Shown here piece after piece: positions 1 to 14,200 of a stretch of DNA of 64,000 bases; position 1 is the stretch's first letter, and every line of letters begins with the position of its first letter. This DNA comes from Apostichopus japonicus. Lineage: Eukaryota; Echinodermata; Holothuroidea; Aspidochirotida; Stichopodidae. The stretch covers positions 18,344,611 to 18,408,610 of the forward strand of contig NC_092576.1 in the NCBI RefSeq assembly GCF_037975245.1. Direction: 5' to 3'. Below the pieces are notes generated by a model. It saw only the letters and a program-made list of their open reading frames with translations. It had not been told where the DNA came from and did not search any database. A program made the position numbers and the translations under genes.

Positions 1-3000
1 CCTCAAACAACATTATCTAACCTTGTTTCCCACAAAAATGTTCTGTTCCATTTCCTGAAAACTACTCGGGATAAATGGATGGAGTGGGGGGAGTTGGACG
101 GGTAGGGAAACTAAATATTTGACAGATGTTGTATTTGACAATAAAATTCACCTTCCCAAGAAAGCAATACAGTTCTTTAAGTGGCATTTTATGAAGGACC
201 TACACTATGTAACGATAGCAGAATTGGTCATTGCCTCCTGCTGAAATGTGCAATAAAGACTCGCAGTATTGGAATGTTCATCAGATTCCACATTTTATAA
301 AAACGTCTGTGTTTATTGAAACTTTCCTAGGATGTTGCCAACAAGATACAGTTGAAATCTACTGTACCTTGTTGTCAAAGGTGGAGCTCATAAAAAGTCC
401 TATCAACTAGTCTTATTCAAGCAGTGGCAACATATGGGGAAAAAAGAAAAGCAAAATATGGTACAATTTTGTTAATATTATTTTGAACTATTTATCCCAA
501 CATTCTATCCTCCTTTAAAGACTTTTGCAAGCTTGTAAACCAGTTACAGCACTCATGCAACATGATATGACAAAAGTTCATATGCCAGAACATGAAACTA
601 GCAATTTGGAGTAAATTTGTTAAAAGAATGATGAAGTTAATACACTGCAATATTGAATTGGGCTCAAAAGAGCTTAAGAAGTCTTTTGAGGTACATAACT
701 TGTTCTGATAAATAAATTAATTGCCCTAAGATTCAGCCATTAAAGCAGCTACTAGTCAGATACTAGATAGTATGGGATCATGAAGGTTTTCAGATTTTAC
801 CTATATTGGCCTCAAATATCCTTTGACTTGGCTAAACGCATTAGCGTCAACTCAGCACATGATACACCTGCATACAAACTTCCATTCATCATTCCAATAT
901 TGAATTATCATATTAACAGGGCTTTCAGTTTCAGATATCTAGTTATATCACATGGGCCTCTGCTATACTGAACACATTTATAGAATAGTACTCAATGTCA
1001 GAAACCTATATGCACTGCATATAACTACCAACTTTTCCTGGTTGAGTTAGATGCTCTATGTTACTCTTCTGACCTTGAGTAGACTTTGACCCTCAATGAC
1101 ACCAACACCTACTGAAAATTCCAGTATAAATGTACAATTAATGAAATGATTCAGAAAATACTTTAACAGAAAGAAAAACTATTATAAACACTTCTGTTCA
1201 TACCGACCTCAGCATAAACAATTTAGAGACCAAGAACATATGATATATTAACTATTTGCTAACATTTCTTCCTTCTACTTGCAATTTTGAGAGAACAATT
1301 AGCAAAATTGATACTGGCAAATGTAACATGGCAACAATAGCACTAATTCACAAATGATGATGACATCAGAAAAAGAAGCAATCATGGAAATGATGATGAT
1401 TTGAAAATATTAATGAGCAATCCTAAATGTAACTAGAATATCACTTTTAGTAGAGCAGGGTTCTAACAAGCCAGTTTTAACCTGGCGGTGGTCGTGTTTT
1501 GAATATGATTTTGCCTCTCCCTGCATGGTTTGAAAGTTGAGCGCCCGGTCTGAACATTTGTGAACCAGGAAGAGCTTGCTGCCACTTATCTGGTCCGAAA
1601 AAATGATAGCATGAGGTAAATTTCCTCCTGGGTGCATAATTATCATAACAATTCAAGAATTTTTACCAAAGGTGATCATATTTGAATATCTGGAGTCGGC
1701 TCGGACTTGAGGGGTCTTGGATTTGGCTTAGACCAAGTGGGCTCGGACTTGGCTCAGACTCTGGCTAATTGGACTCGACTACAGCTCTGCCATAAATATA
1801 AAGAGATAATGGATTGTTAATAATTTATTATATAATGTTAAGACGGTAGAGACTTAGAGAGTTAACTCCTAAATGTAATGGACAGCATTAAACTTTTCGT
1901 TTCACTAACAAAAGGATTCTCAAATACAGTACTAGCAACATTACAGCTGGAATAATGGATCACCAATACGATGCTGTGAAGAAAGGAGTTTAATAAAGAG
2001 CATCCCTCAATGTAATGACTAGAATGAAACTCTTAGTTTCACTAACAAAAGGATACCACATGTAGTACCAACAAGAGGGATGCCCATTATATTGAGGGTC
2101 CACTAGACTTACGGTTTGCTTGACCCAACACCCCCATTGTGGGAAGCATTATTGAGCGTCTAGTTAGCATTTATTGGGTAACTGAAGTATTGAAGGACCT
2201 TGGTGTCTCCCCTCCCAGCAGTTTTATAACATTTATGAACCAGGAAGAGCTGACTGCCACTTATCTGGTCCGACAAAATTATAGGATGAGGTAAATTTCC
2301 TCCTGGGTGCATAATTATCATAACAGTTCAAGAATTTTTACCAAAGGTGATCTTTGCTTTCTGGAGTCGGTTCGGACTTGAGGGGTCTTGGATTTGGCTC
2401 AGACCAAGTGGACTCGGACTTGGATCGGACTCTGGCTAATTGGACTTGACTAGAGCTCTGCCATAAATATAAAGAGATAATGGATTGTTAATAATTTATT
2501 ATATGATGTTGTGAAGGTAGAGACTTAGAGAGTACTCCTAAATGTAATGGATAGCATTAAACTCTTCGTTTCACTAACAAAAGGATTCTCAAATACAGTA
2601 CTAGCAACATTACAACTAAAACAGTTGATTACCAATACGCTACAGTGAAGTAAGGGAGTTTAATAAAGAGCATCCCTCAATGTAATGACTAGGATGAAAC
2701 TCTTAGTTTCACTAACAAAAGGATTCCCAAATACAGTACTAGCAACATTACAACTAGACCAGTTGATTACCAATACGCTACAGTGAAGTAAGGGAGTTTA
2801 ATAAAAAGCATCCCTCAATGTAATGACTAGGATGAAACTATTAATTCACTAACAAAAGTATACCACATGCAGTACCAACAGGGGGGTTGGGGGGAGGATG
2901 CATTGAGGGTCCACTAGACTTAAGGTTTCGAGACCCAACATCCCCATTGTGGGACGCATTATTGGGCATCTAGTGAGCATTTATTGGGTAACTGAAGTAT

Positions 3001-3425
3001 TGAAGGACCTCGGTGTCTCCCCTTCCAGCAGTTTTACAACTGGAATAATGGATTGGTGAAACAATGTTTTATTTGATACAGTGAAGTAAGGGAGTTACAT
3101 GAATAATAGTAAATGCAATGAATATGATTAATATCTTAGTTTTACTAACGAAAATTATTCTCAAATACAGCAACATAAGAATTTGGATAAATGGATTATT
3201 AATAATGTATTTTATGATGCTGTGAAGGAAGAAATTCATTAACAAATTTTAATTTGTATGCATGTCATATACCTGTCCAGAAACTAAAAAGAAAAAATCA
3301 AACTCATAGAATGCACCGTACCTGGCTCCAAGCAATGACATATAAATCTAGTCCTCATTGTATCTACAGAAGCTGTTTGTCCAATTTTAATTGAAAGCCT
3401 TTCCTTTCATTGAAAATTTTGATCT
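1..3425. repeat. Non-coding DNA with diverged tandem segmental duplication
   Basis: No convincing exon is seen here. A block beginning near 1560 (gaaccaggaagagc...) recurs near 2236. A second block, with the landmarks 'cactagactta' and 'ccccattgtggga', occurs at about 2090-2230 and again at about 2900-3032. A sub-repeat ('catccctcaatgtaatgac') appears near 2003, 2670 and 2811. Spacing is about 0.7-0.8 kb with clear divergence, so this is an old local duplication. Confidence 0.6.
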
Positions 3426-3510
3426 TCAGTAAAAATATTCTCTGTCTGCAGATCTTATTGATGACAGTACTTCCTTCTCTTGTGGAGAAATTCCATCAGC
3501 TCTTGTTAAC
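3426..3510 (-). CDS. Possible terminal exon of an unidentified minus-strand gene
   Basis: On the minus strand a consensus acceptor (tttgttgtag) is followed by 85 nt open in one frame to a TGA. Read from phase 2, it encodes 27 residues containing RADGISPQEKEV and ending SADREYFY. The composition is protein-like (charged, low Ser/Tyr homopolymer) and unlike the surrounding AT-rich frames. No upstream exon of the same gene could be identified between here and 6.7 kb, and I do not recognise the family. It could be a chance ORF. Confidence 0.3.
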
Positions 3511-6438
3511 CTACAACAAACCAAAACAACATATCAATCATATGTCAAAGTTTCACTGAAGTACATTCCATGTAAATATTTTTCAAAGCCTCACATTTTG
3601 ATATTGACATTGTTGCAAAAGGTGCAAATAAACACATCATAATCAAGGTTAAAATGTGATGGTGTGTTAACACCTCAAGTCTTTGCTTCACAATCCTACC
3701 TACAATTCATTCAAGCCTGCCAGGTTTACAGTACATTTGGTTTTCAAAGACTACACATAAAGTTTTTCACAGTTCTCAATAGTGTTTTTGCTGTATATTA
3801 TTAAGATACAATAAGTTGTACATGCAGCCTACACATATACAGTAGCCTATACGTCAGATTGACAAATTCATAAAATAAAACTTATTACATAATAGAAAAC
3901 ATGTGCAGTGCAGTTTGCATAATGGTGATCTATTTATACACCCAACCAGCTAGTATCGGATCATAGCAACATGTTACCGCATGTATGCATTTAAGTATTT
4001 TGTCCCACAGCACAGTGCTAACATCATGCATGGGAGATGTTATTGTTCCATAACATTTCTGATCATAATAGCCTGTTTGTGCAGGGAGTTGTTATGGAAC
4101 AACTCCCTGGTTTGTGCTATGGACATGAGAACTATCTAGTGCCTGTTGAACATTAGTCTTGTGCATTTTCATGTTACCGACTACACCAAATTACTGCAAA
4201 CAGATGGTCATTTTAAAAGTATGAAAACTGAATACAATAAATTAACAGCTTTCTATTTGGACATGATACCCAATATGAAACTACTTTTGTTGCACATATG
4301 TATGCTGGTTTTTATCATAAATTATCTTTATAGGAGCCATGATTTTTTTTATGAAATTGGTCTGGATTCCCTTGGCATTAAAACCTGATTGAAATTTAAC
4401 TTCTGTGATTGTACTAATATGTGAGACCATTGATAAACCTAATTAATAGCTTTTAAAGATGAAGAAACTGATAACATTGGAACAATTTCATAACTCATTA
4501 GTGTGAGCAAGTGTGAACCCAATTCAAGGTTTAATGAGGTACTGTTTAGTTCCTTATAATGCATAGCTGGTGGTTTTCGACATCCTCTTATTCGATCAAA
4601 TAATGTTACCTGTACATTGAATTTTAACACTTGTATCTTTCTATTGACCTGTGTTTATTTTGTTATGAGACTCGGTAAAACTGGATCAAACCTAGAAATT
4701 TTGGACAAGGAATTTGCTCTTTTCACAGAAACTCCTAAGTGCTCTAGTGACCGTAGGTCACCCTGTAACGGCATTGTGGGACTTTGAGGAAAACTTATGA
4801 TCAAGCTATCACTTCAACATTATTAACACTACCCCCATCATAATGTTAATATCAAAATGCCTAAATTAATTAGCCACGATTGCCTTCTTAATCTCATATG
4901 CATACTCAATTGTTTACCTTTAGCCGTGATTCACCCCATACAGTAGGTGCAGGGAAACTTAACTCATGTTACCAAAAACACCCCCATCACAATGTTAATA
5001 TCAAAATGCCTAAATTAATTAGCCACGATTGCCTTCTTAATCTGATATGCATACTCAATTGTTTACCTTAGGCCGTGATTCACCCCATACAGTAGGTACA
5101 GGGAAACTAAACTCATGTTACAAAAAATTGCTGTACACTGCTACACTGAGGATCTGTGTGACTTAGTTCTCTGAAGCAGAACCAATGACACACCACTACT
5201 AAGCACGTGGCTAAGTGATGCACACTAACATGTACAGTACTGTACAGACGATATATATTGTGGGCATGAATATTGAACAGAGACAGCAAATCTTTCCACA
5301 TTTTTAACTTTTGTAACTCGTTTATGAAATATGGAATCTATCAGGCCCTTTCTTTTACTGTAGTGTTCCGTTTGCTTGTGTATCTCTTGTTGTGGAGTTG
5401 TAACTTTCTGAAGGCCTTATTTTATGGCAGAGAGATTGAGACATACCCAAAGCTTTACATTTTGTTAAATGGATTTAAATTGCATTGTAAGAATGCAAGT
5501 TCTTTCAGACCTGTAATTTGAAGCATTTGTCGAAAATGCAAAATTTGTAGGTTGGTCAGTCTGTTAAGTATAAACATTAATTGATTTATCACATTTTATA
5601 TTACTAGTATCTGTAATACTAGTAGGCCTAATTTAGGACTAACGTTAGGCCTAGTCTACTATATATAACTTAAATTAAGTCTAACCATGGTCAAACTTTA
5701 TTTGTGTTCAGTATGAAGGTATTTACTCTAAACGTTATTAATATGTCCGGAACTCTTTTAAGGAATTTACTAACAATGCGAATACTCCACTAACTTTTCA
5801 AAGCCAACTTCAAATGGGCAACGTTAACGGTAACCCGCGGCACTTTCCTTTGTAGACTACCTGGCTAGGCCCACATACAGTAACGTTGAATGTAGGCTAT
5901 TGTGATAGCAACGATACGATCCGATCGACTGCCCTGTCACCGAACACAGAAAGAACTGCTATGAATGGGGGGCGTTGTTTCGTTACGTGTAAATTTGCCA
6001 GTTAAAATAGAAACTCTTATTTTCTTAAATATCCCAAATTAATGGAAGAACACGTACAAACGCAAAGATTTCAGTGTAATTAGAAGAACTTTTAAGTTTC
6101 GGAACAATATATAGCCGCATTTGGTCAAAATCGAAGTGTAAAGTTGGGATCAACATATATACCATGTACGTAATTCTGTTATATACCCTTCGGAATTTAC
6201 CTCCACTTTTAAGGGGAACTTCTACCCTTTTAATGAACGATTTTTTTTCTAGTAACTTCGGAATGGAAAAGTTAATGAGGTTTTCTCTTAACTCGATATG
6301 ATCATTCCTCAAATGAAGTGAAATTGATTGAACAAGAAGACCCTAGACTTACGTTTACCTGATGTCAGGTAAACGTATCCCCAAGACAAACCTTAGTCCC
6401 AGCTATAATGCAATGAAATAGACTCAAATATCAATGTG

Positions 6439-6471
<33 letters not shown>

Positions 6472-6756
6472 TTGTTAATGAAATGGTGGTAAACGACAAA
6501 GGCAAATGTAATAATATTTTACACCCCCCCCAAAAAAAGTGTTGTCTTCTCTTTGATAACAAATTTATTATACCCCGCAACACCTTACGCGAGTTCGATC
6601 AGGGGCTAAACTTCTGTATTACTATTACACGCGGAAATGGAATGTTCCGCTGCACCTTTGTGATTCAGTCGAATTGGTTCCAGTGATTTCAGTCGACTTG
6701 GCTATCAGTTTCCTGATTACAGCTGAAGACAAAGAACCTGTTAATAAACCACTGCC
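3511..6756. other. Intergenic / 5' flank of the kinase gene
   Basis: No supported exon. It contains a tandem duplication of about 145 bp (about 4830-4973 and 4979-5120, both with the landmark 'agccacgattgccttcttaa'), a short hairpin-like element at 4042-4106 and a (TA)n run near 6440-6472. The stretch at 5820-5990 is richer in CpG than its surroundings and could hold a promoter. Open frames here (for example 6025-6312 minus) lack splice-site or composition support. Confidence 0.45.
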
Positions 6757-6784
6757 ATGGATCTAGCTTGGGGACCATATTCGG
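6757..6784 (+). CDS. Kinase exon 1 (start codon)
   Basis: ATG in context 'cactgccatgg', nine codons (MDLAWGPYS) plus one base, then donor GTAAGT. Phase 1 joins the acceptor at 10221 to give Glu. A first coding exon this short makes the start the least certain part of the kinase model. Confidence 0.55.
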
Positions 6785-9549
6785 GTAAGTTCGGTTGTTA
6801 CTGAAGCAAAATCATGTAATAGTTTTCGCACTAACCTAAATATTCTGACCATTAATACCCATGGCTTACTTGAGAAGAACTCAACTGAGTTTGACACTTT
6901 TGGGTGTCCTAGTTAATACGCTATTCGGTATCATATGTCAGTACCTAGGTAACATTAAATTATCTACGACTTTTGATAGCTCCATTGTGAATCATGAAAC
7001 TACGAATTTGTGCAAAATGTTAATTTAACCTCCGCAGTTAAATTTACGCCACCTTTCAAATAATAATGTTGTATTGTGGTAGGCAGTACAGTTTACAACG
7101 CCTTTGTATTGCATATTGGTTTGAAAATATGTCCTCTGTTCATTAACATAAATAATGTGTTTTATAGTGATGACCTCTGCCTGTGTTCACACAATAGAAA
7201 TGATACATGTAAATTACAATTTGTTGGCTGTTGACTGATCGAAGGAATTCTTTACCAGATACAGTTAAAAAAATCTTGAATTACTAGTTACAAGCAACAT
7301 ATCTTAGACATTAAATCACTAATCATTATAGAGATTTTGTTCCTTGTATTCTCAGTAGACTTGCTTCGTCTTGCTCTTGCCCCCTCCTCACTTAACATTG
7401 AATAACTTTCCCTCAAATCATTCATTATACATATTCAAAATATATATATTCATTGTATATATGTATTCGTCTTCTTATACATGTTTTGTCCTCTATTTAT
7501 AATTGTAAAATATGCTTTATAAATTTCGTTTCATGTAAGCTGCACTACCACTGTTTTGATAGACAAGATAACTTGCTGGTATATTAGAAGTGTATGCAGT
7601 TTAGATATAAGGATGAATTCTTACCTAAGTTTGATTAGTTGATGTATTAAAAACCAAGGTCGCATCGTTCCCCGTTGTAAATAACTTCACGTTTGCCTGT
7701 ATATAGAATGGTCGAGTGTTTCTTACACAACAAATCGACACGTTTGCAAAGTATAGCAACAATTTGCTTCGACGCCCTTAATTATACCAACTTAGACCCC
7801 ATCCGCCCCCCAGAGTTCAATTAAGGTTTAACATTTCAAAACTATACGGGATTCATCAACAGTTTGTAGAGACTTGCCGACGGAGATCGACTAACTTACA
7901 CTTTTAACACCAGTGTAACAGCAAACTTTTATGTATTTCGATTCTAAGGGGTTAGGGTCTTGGCGACCTAGACTCCTGTTTGTAGGACCGCGGATTTAGA
8001 GCACAATAAAGTTGAATAAGTTTTGTTAGAAACTGACAAAAGAAAGGTATTAACGCTTGTGTGAGTATTGAAGATTATACATATGTAATGTCTAGTTATA
8101 ATTTCTATTTTCTTGTCTTTCTTTCTTTGTTCTTGGGATGTGGGGGGGGGGGGGGTTGTATGAAGTGAGCTGTTAGTGTGTGAGTTTGTTAGTGAAAATT
8201 GTACTGTGCTTGCCTACGTTATTCTAATAAAAAGAAAATCGAAGTATTTTGGAACTTTCTGCTCAGACTATTTATTGTCTAAAGTGAGCTGTTAGTGTGT
8301 CAGTTTGTTATTGAAAATTGTACTGTGCTTTCCTACGTTATTCTAATAACAAAAAATCTAAGTATTTGGGACTTTCTGCTAAGGCTATTTATATTTAGTA
8401 GGTGATAAATAGGGCACGAAGAAAGCAAGCTAACAGTCACTACTATTTGTTTGTATTCATTCAATGAACCGTAGTTGAACTTACGCCTTCTTGATTTAAT
8501 TGCGATTGCAAACGTAGGTTAACTCTTCAACGCAAAAGATTTATTCATCTCTGTCCTTATTGTATATTAGATAGATTTCTATAGCTTTTTTGTGTGTGTT
8601 TCAACCTTTTGAAAGGTAACGGGTTTGTAGGCTTGCGCTCACTGGAGTATAATAATGGGTTACAGTTGCTATTTTGTAGTTGACAAGCTATGTTTTATGT
8701 TTTCTTTAATTCAACTTGACAAATGATTTGTTTCGTTATAAGTCTTCGACCTTCAAATAGGAGGATGCAAAAAGCAAACTAAACCGAAAAGAGTAGTAAA
8801 CAGGGTGCGTTCATCAATTAGAAGCCAAAAATTCAGATTTAGAAATTTAAGAATTCTACGTACAATTTTGTTTTTATTCAATCTTTTAGAGGGTGTTTTG
8901 TGTGGTATATATTCCGTTCATACCAGGTACATAGGACATACAATATGCAGTTAATCGATTACCAATCTTTATCCCCGATCATGTCCTTTATCCATACTCC
9001 TTTACCTCACTTGACGTAAAACTGTCATGATCATATGGTTACAATATTGATGTAAGGGGGACAGGTGTTGAGTGTGGAGCAAATTGATTCGTTCTTGCAA
9101 AAAGTTAGACTTTCTAAACAATACTGTACGCAATGATACTACCAAAAAAATGTTTATTACACTTTTTCAGTGTAGTGGTCCGTTCTAAGGTAAGGAAGAA
9201 TCCATTGCTTCCATTAACATTATTTACTAATAAAACTCATTCTGCAGCTAGACCGACCAGTGCAGTATTGCAGTACCCACCCCCACCCCTCCATCTCCTT
9301 CCCTCTGCCCCTTCCACCAACTCCGGTTAACAAAGGATATATGCAAAATAATACATGTGCTGCAATGTTTCTTTTCCCTTAAGCCTCACAAAGTTTCACA
9401 GATGTCACTTATGATCAAAATTGCAATTTTTGTCACACGAAAGAGTATTTAACAATCATCAAGTCAACCAGGAATATGCTTACATTCCATAAAGAGCTTA
9501 AACATTTTGTTTTATGATAGTTATATATATATATATATATATATATAGT

Positions 9550-9640
<91 letters not shown>

Positions 9641-11239
9641 GTAAATGATAGTTGTATCGAATACACAATGCAATGGAATGACATATCGTGATAGGTTGAC
9701 AAATTTACTGTGCTTCAAGTAGTCAAATCTCTAACGGGATTTGGATAGAACGTCGAGGGAAATTTGGGTGCTACCAAAATACACTTCTTTCACAGAAAAG
9801 CGTGATAAACAAACCAAAAAGGTTTGTGCGCAGTCATTCTAAGGACAAAGGTTGTTACACTGATTTGCTTCGTCACACACCCTGAATGTGTTATTTAAAT
9901 AGCTGTTGTCTAACAGTAATGCTGTTTACTGTGGTTACAAATATCGATTCAAAATCTTCTGAATTCCACTGAACCGTTAAGGTTAAGGGAATCGGGGCAT
10001 TATTAGTACCTTGCAATAAAAAGAAAACTATTTTCTTTCACATTAGTCATTGCAACGTTTGTGGAACTTCCCCCATGCAAATGAAATGTCTATATTTGGA
10101 AATTTGAGTGATAACAGAGACGCCGTAACAAAGCTGACTTTTCGTTATCATAAGTAAATGAAATTAAATCGTTTCTTAATTACCCTTTGCCAAAATGATA
10201 TATATCTTTATTTGTTTCAGAATCCCCTCAGTCAAATATCAACGGCTACCGAAAAATAAAAATGATTGGACAAGGTGGATTTGGAAAAGTCTACCTTGTA
10301 ACTAAAGGCGGTCAACGTTACGCGTTGAAAGAAGTAAACTATTTTCATTTGAACCGGCCTTCCCCTCCCATTTCCCCCTAACTGATAGAATAAGTTTATG
10401 AGCCAGTTAAGATGGCATTAAATAATTAATAAGTCAATGATAGGGTTCATTGTAGGTAGAACAATATGACATTCAAGCATTGAAGAAGATTTTATTCATA
10501 AGTGCTCTCAGTGGTTTCCAGTTTACATATCTGCAAAATATAATCATTACGATGACGAGAAGGGCTGTTAAATGCGGCTTAAGCTTATCGATTAAAAAAA
10601 TCCTTAGCTTTTCGGGAAAAGCGCTATGATGATCACGTGATCCATTTCGACTCGTGACGTCATTATCATGAAAAATGCACAGAGCTCTGTTAACTGTACT
10701 GTACTGAGATAAGGTTAGAGTTAACATGCAACAATTTGAATGTATCACCGTAACTAGACTCTAAAGGGACAAAACACCTTTATCAACTTTGAAACTTAAA
10801 CGCAAACGTCCTAAATTTAACGGAATAACAGCTATGCGGACATGAACATCACGTGTCTCTCAGTAATGAGCAGTACACACACTGAAGCTCATCACAGTGA
10901 CGTCATTACTGACCTAAATGCTGTTCAAGGTCGTTGCATGGTTTGCAAGTACCCACAAGTGTTTCCTAAGTAAAAAAAAAACAATAAATTTTACATTGAC
11001 AAAAAAACATCCATAGGCCTAATTTAATTTATTTATATCCCTAAGATGATGAAGATATGTTTACTCATTCCTAGTTTTTGACGTAATAACATTTAATATT
11101 TTCAATTTTGATGATGCTTCCTAGATCATGCAAGAGGCAGAATCAGAGAAAGAAGTAAGAAATTTCATGTTTTTATTATTAGTAGTATTAGTTGTTGTAT
11201 TAGTAGTTATAGTAGTAGTTGTAGTATTAGTAGTAGTAT

Positions 11240-11293
<54 letters not shown>

Positions 11294-14200
11294 CAGTAGC
11301 AGTAGCAGTAGCAGCAGTAGTAGTAATATCCCAATTCTGTTGAATAAACTAATATCTAAATTGAATTACAGACTGTGATTATTTCCTGAACCATGTTATA
11401 AGAAACGCTAAATGTTTTCCTCAGGGCTCGACTAATCGCTATGTAGGTATTAATATGCTTGATAAACAATCCCAACAGTAGACTACATTTCCTTTACTTC
11501 AGTTGAACTTACAGGGTTCGATGGGAAAGTATTCAGTAAATGTAATTTCATAATGCCATATTTTTTCCCAACAGCTTGGTCATTTTGCTTTGTTTGTTCT
11601 AAGAAATAAATACAACTTTTGTTATCGCGATCTTCAGGTTCAGATTCTGAAGAAATTGAGGCATCGCAACATAGTGTCTTACGTAGAATCCTTCTCAGGC
11701 GGTGAGCTTTTATACACATAGCTAACATTATATTAACTGGAAAAGATATCACACAACATAAGCTAGCTCTATTTTTTTATTTAATAGTCAATTACCTCTT
11801 AATTATCCTCTACGTTCTACATTCATCGATGTTCTTACATGTAAGGATCTGGAAAACTGAAGCTGACATGCAAACTAAATCAGGAGATTAACACATGTCA
11901 CTCTGTTCATGTCACTCCCCAGTCTATATACCAAAATGTGAAGTAAGTGTAATATAGCTATAAACTTTCCCAAGAGCTTTAGCGTCATCAGTCTGTGTAT
12001 CAGTTGCATGATATGGTTTCTGTTCAAGAGTAGTTAATGCTGTGAAAATTTACACCATGATTACAATCAACTTTATAGTCATAAAATACCAAACTGACTT
12101 GCAACAAATATAGTAAAACTTCGAAAGTATCATATGCAAGATTTGTCAATGTAATTCTTTTTTTCTTTCCTGTAGGGTTGAACAGGCTGTACATTGTGAT
12201 GGAATACTGCGAAATGGGTACGGGTTTCTTTCTTCTAAATTATCGGTGTTCCAGAATAACTGTTTTACGCTATTATATTATTAGTCAGAAAAGACTGTCA
12301 ATAACATTGGAAATCCAACTTGCCCTTTATGTGAATAAGGCTCAAATATTGCAAAGCATAATCAGGATAACTATCGTGAATTAAGAACGTTTTACTTTTG
12401 CTGACAAAAGCTGTAGTCTCTAATAGGTAGAAATCATAAATACATATAAATCATTTACGCATTTTAGTTCTGCTTATCTTGATTCTATTAAAAATGCACT
12501 TGACATTTTTTAGTGTTGAGGTACACGCGCATATCAGCCTGTGAAATTTAAAAAAAAACAATACACACAACCAATATCGTGACTAAAAAGATAATCTTTA
12601 TATGTTGTTTTCTAAAATTGTATTTAATAATCTACTCTGCTACAATATGATTTCAAAGGTATTTATTATTACAGGAAATCTTGATGACCTGATAAATTCT
12701 CAGAGCCAAATTGCGGTCGAAGAACGATTTATAATAGGTATAATGAAACAGGTATGCCGCGGCATGGAGTATATTCACAGCAAGAAGGTGATACACAGGG
12801 ACATTAAACCCACGGTGAGTTGATATCTGACTGATGAAAAGAAGTTAGTTTGGTCTGTTAACAGATGTGATATCTACCATGCATTTTTCAATTATTGCAA
12901 GACACATACTTTAACGTAGAACGATAAAGAAAGATAAAAAAGCTCCAATTTTTACACAGAGTGATTTCGGCTTCAAGATCAATTTTGCTAGCTTAACTTA
13001 GCAGCGGTGCGGTTGTGGCAATGTGTGTGCGATACCATAAGTATAATAGGCTACTGACACGATGTTTGCATTCGATCTTACACACATTAAAAGACCGTTG
13101 GCAAGTCTCATTCAGTGATTTTAATATCCTCTCTTCCTCTCCGACGTTTGCGTTTAATTTCAAAATTCGATGAGAGGTTATTGTCCTTTTCAGGCTAGTT
13201 ACCGTGCTACATTTGACTTAATCGCAGCACAGTGCAGTATATTTCATAAGGGGTTAATAATCATCCAGCGATAGCATTAACACCCGGAGTGCATTAATCA
13301 TGTGAGTAACGCACGCTAGACCGTTGATTAACCCCGTTCATTCATACACTACCATTTGTGTGGGGGAAAAATCATAAAACAAAACGTTTTTGGTATAACC
13401 AAAGATTTATTAAAGTGATGCCCCTTTAGTCGAATTAACGATTAACAACCAGCATAACAATGTACATGTGCAATTATAAAGTAATACTAAACGATAGTGA
13501 ATAATTATAAAGGAAACGTGTTTGAAAGGCTTTCATTCATAAAAGATGAACCATAATAACATTTTAACTAATGTTTGGCAATATTGCGGACATAAAACTA
13601 TTTTTGAAAGGTCTCAATAACAAGGAACTACAAACAATTACTAGTTGGCTTCATCATATCAATACCCTACAGCTTCTGGTTCCCATAGCAACCATTCTAG
13701 GGACAAACATGTACGTATGGTGTACAGTCATACGATAACATAGTAGGCCTTGTATTGAACACGTACGGTACGTAGTGTACGTACGTACGTACGTACACTC
13801 ACTTGAACGTACACACTACACAGTACACTACACAAAACATGGTAACATGGTAACAATTGTATTCATCCGCCGGTAATTTCACCATGCGTTACTCACGGGA
13901 TTAACCACGGTCAGCTGACCTAAATGGACCAATAGGATTTAGGAATCTTTACTAAGTATGAATGAACATAGTTTGATGGATGTTATGATCATTATGACGT
14001 ATCAAGTAGATGTGGATCCCGTGATCATTATAATGCTTTTCGCCAATAGGTATTTTCAAGAAATAATCTCAGGATATTTACAGCATTTCCCGCCATCAAA
14101 TTGATTTTACTTTTCAGATATGCAAACAGAAAACCACTTAGAACATTTATGAAACAAATCGTATATTTCTTCATTGCCTGATGTCATTATTGTTTCACTT

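Noticed and set aside
6025-6312. 95-residue minus-strand open frame
   Set aside because: No recognisable domain, no splice context tying it to another exon; could be chance.
11128-11343. Poly-Val open frame
   Set aside because: Reads through the kinase exon 3 donor into the (GTA)n microsatellite; only the first 30 nt (from 11125) are coding.
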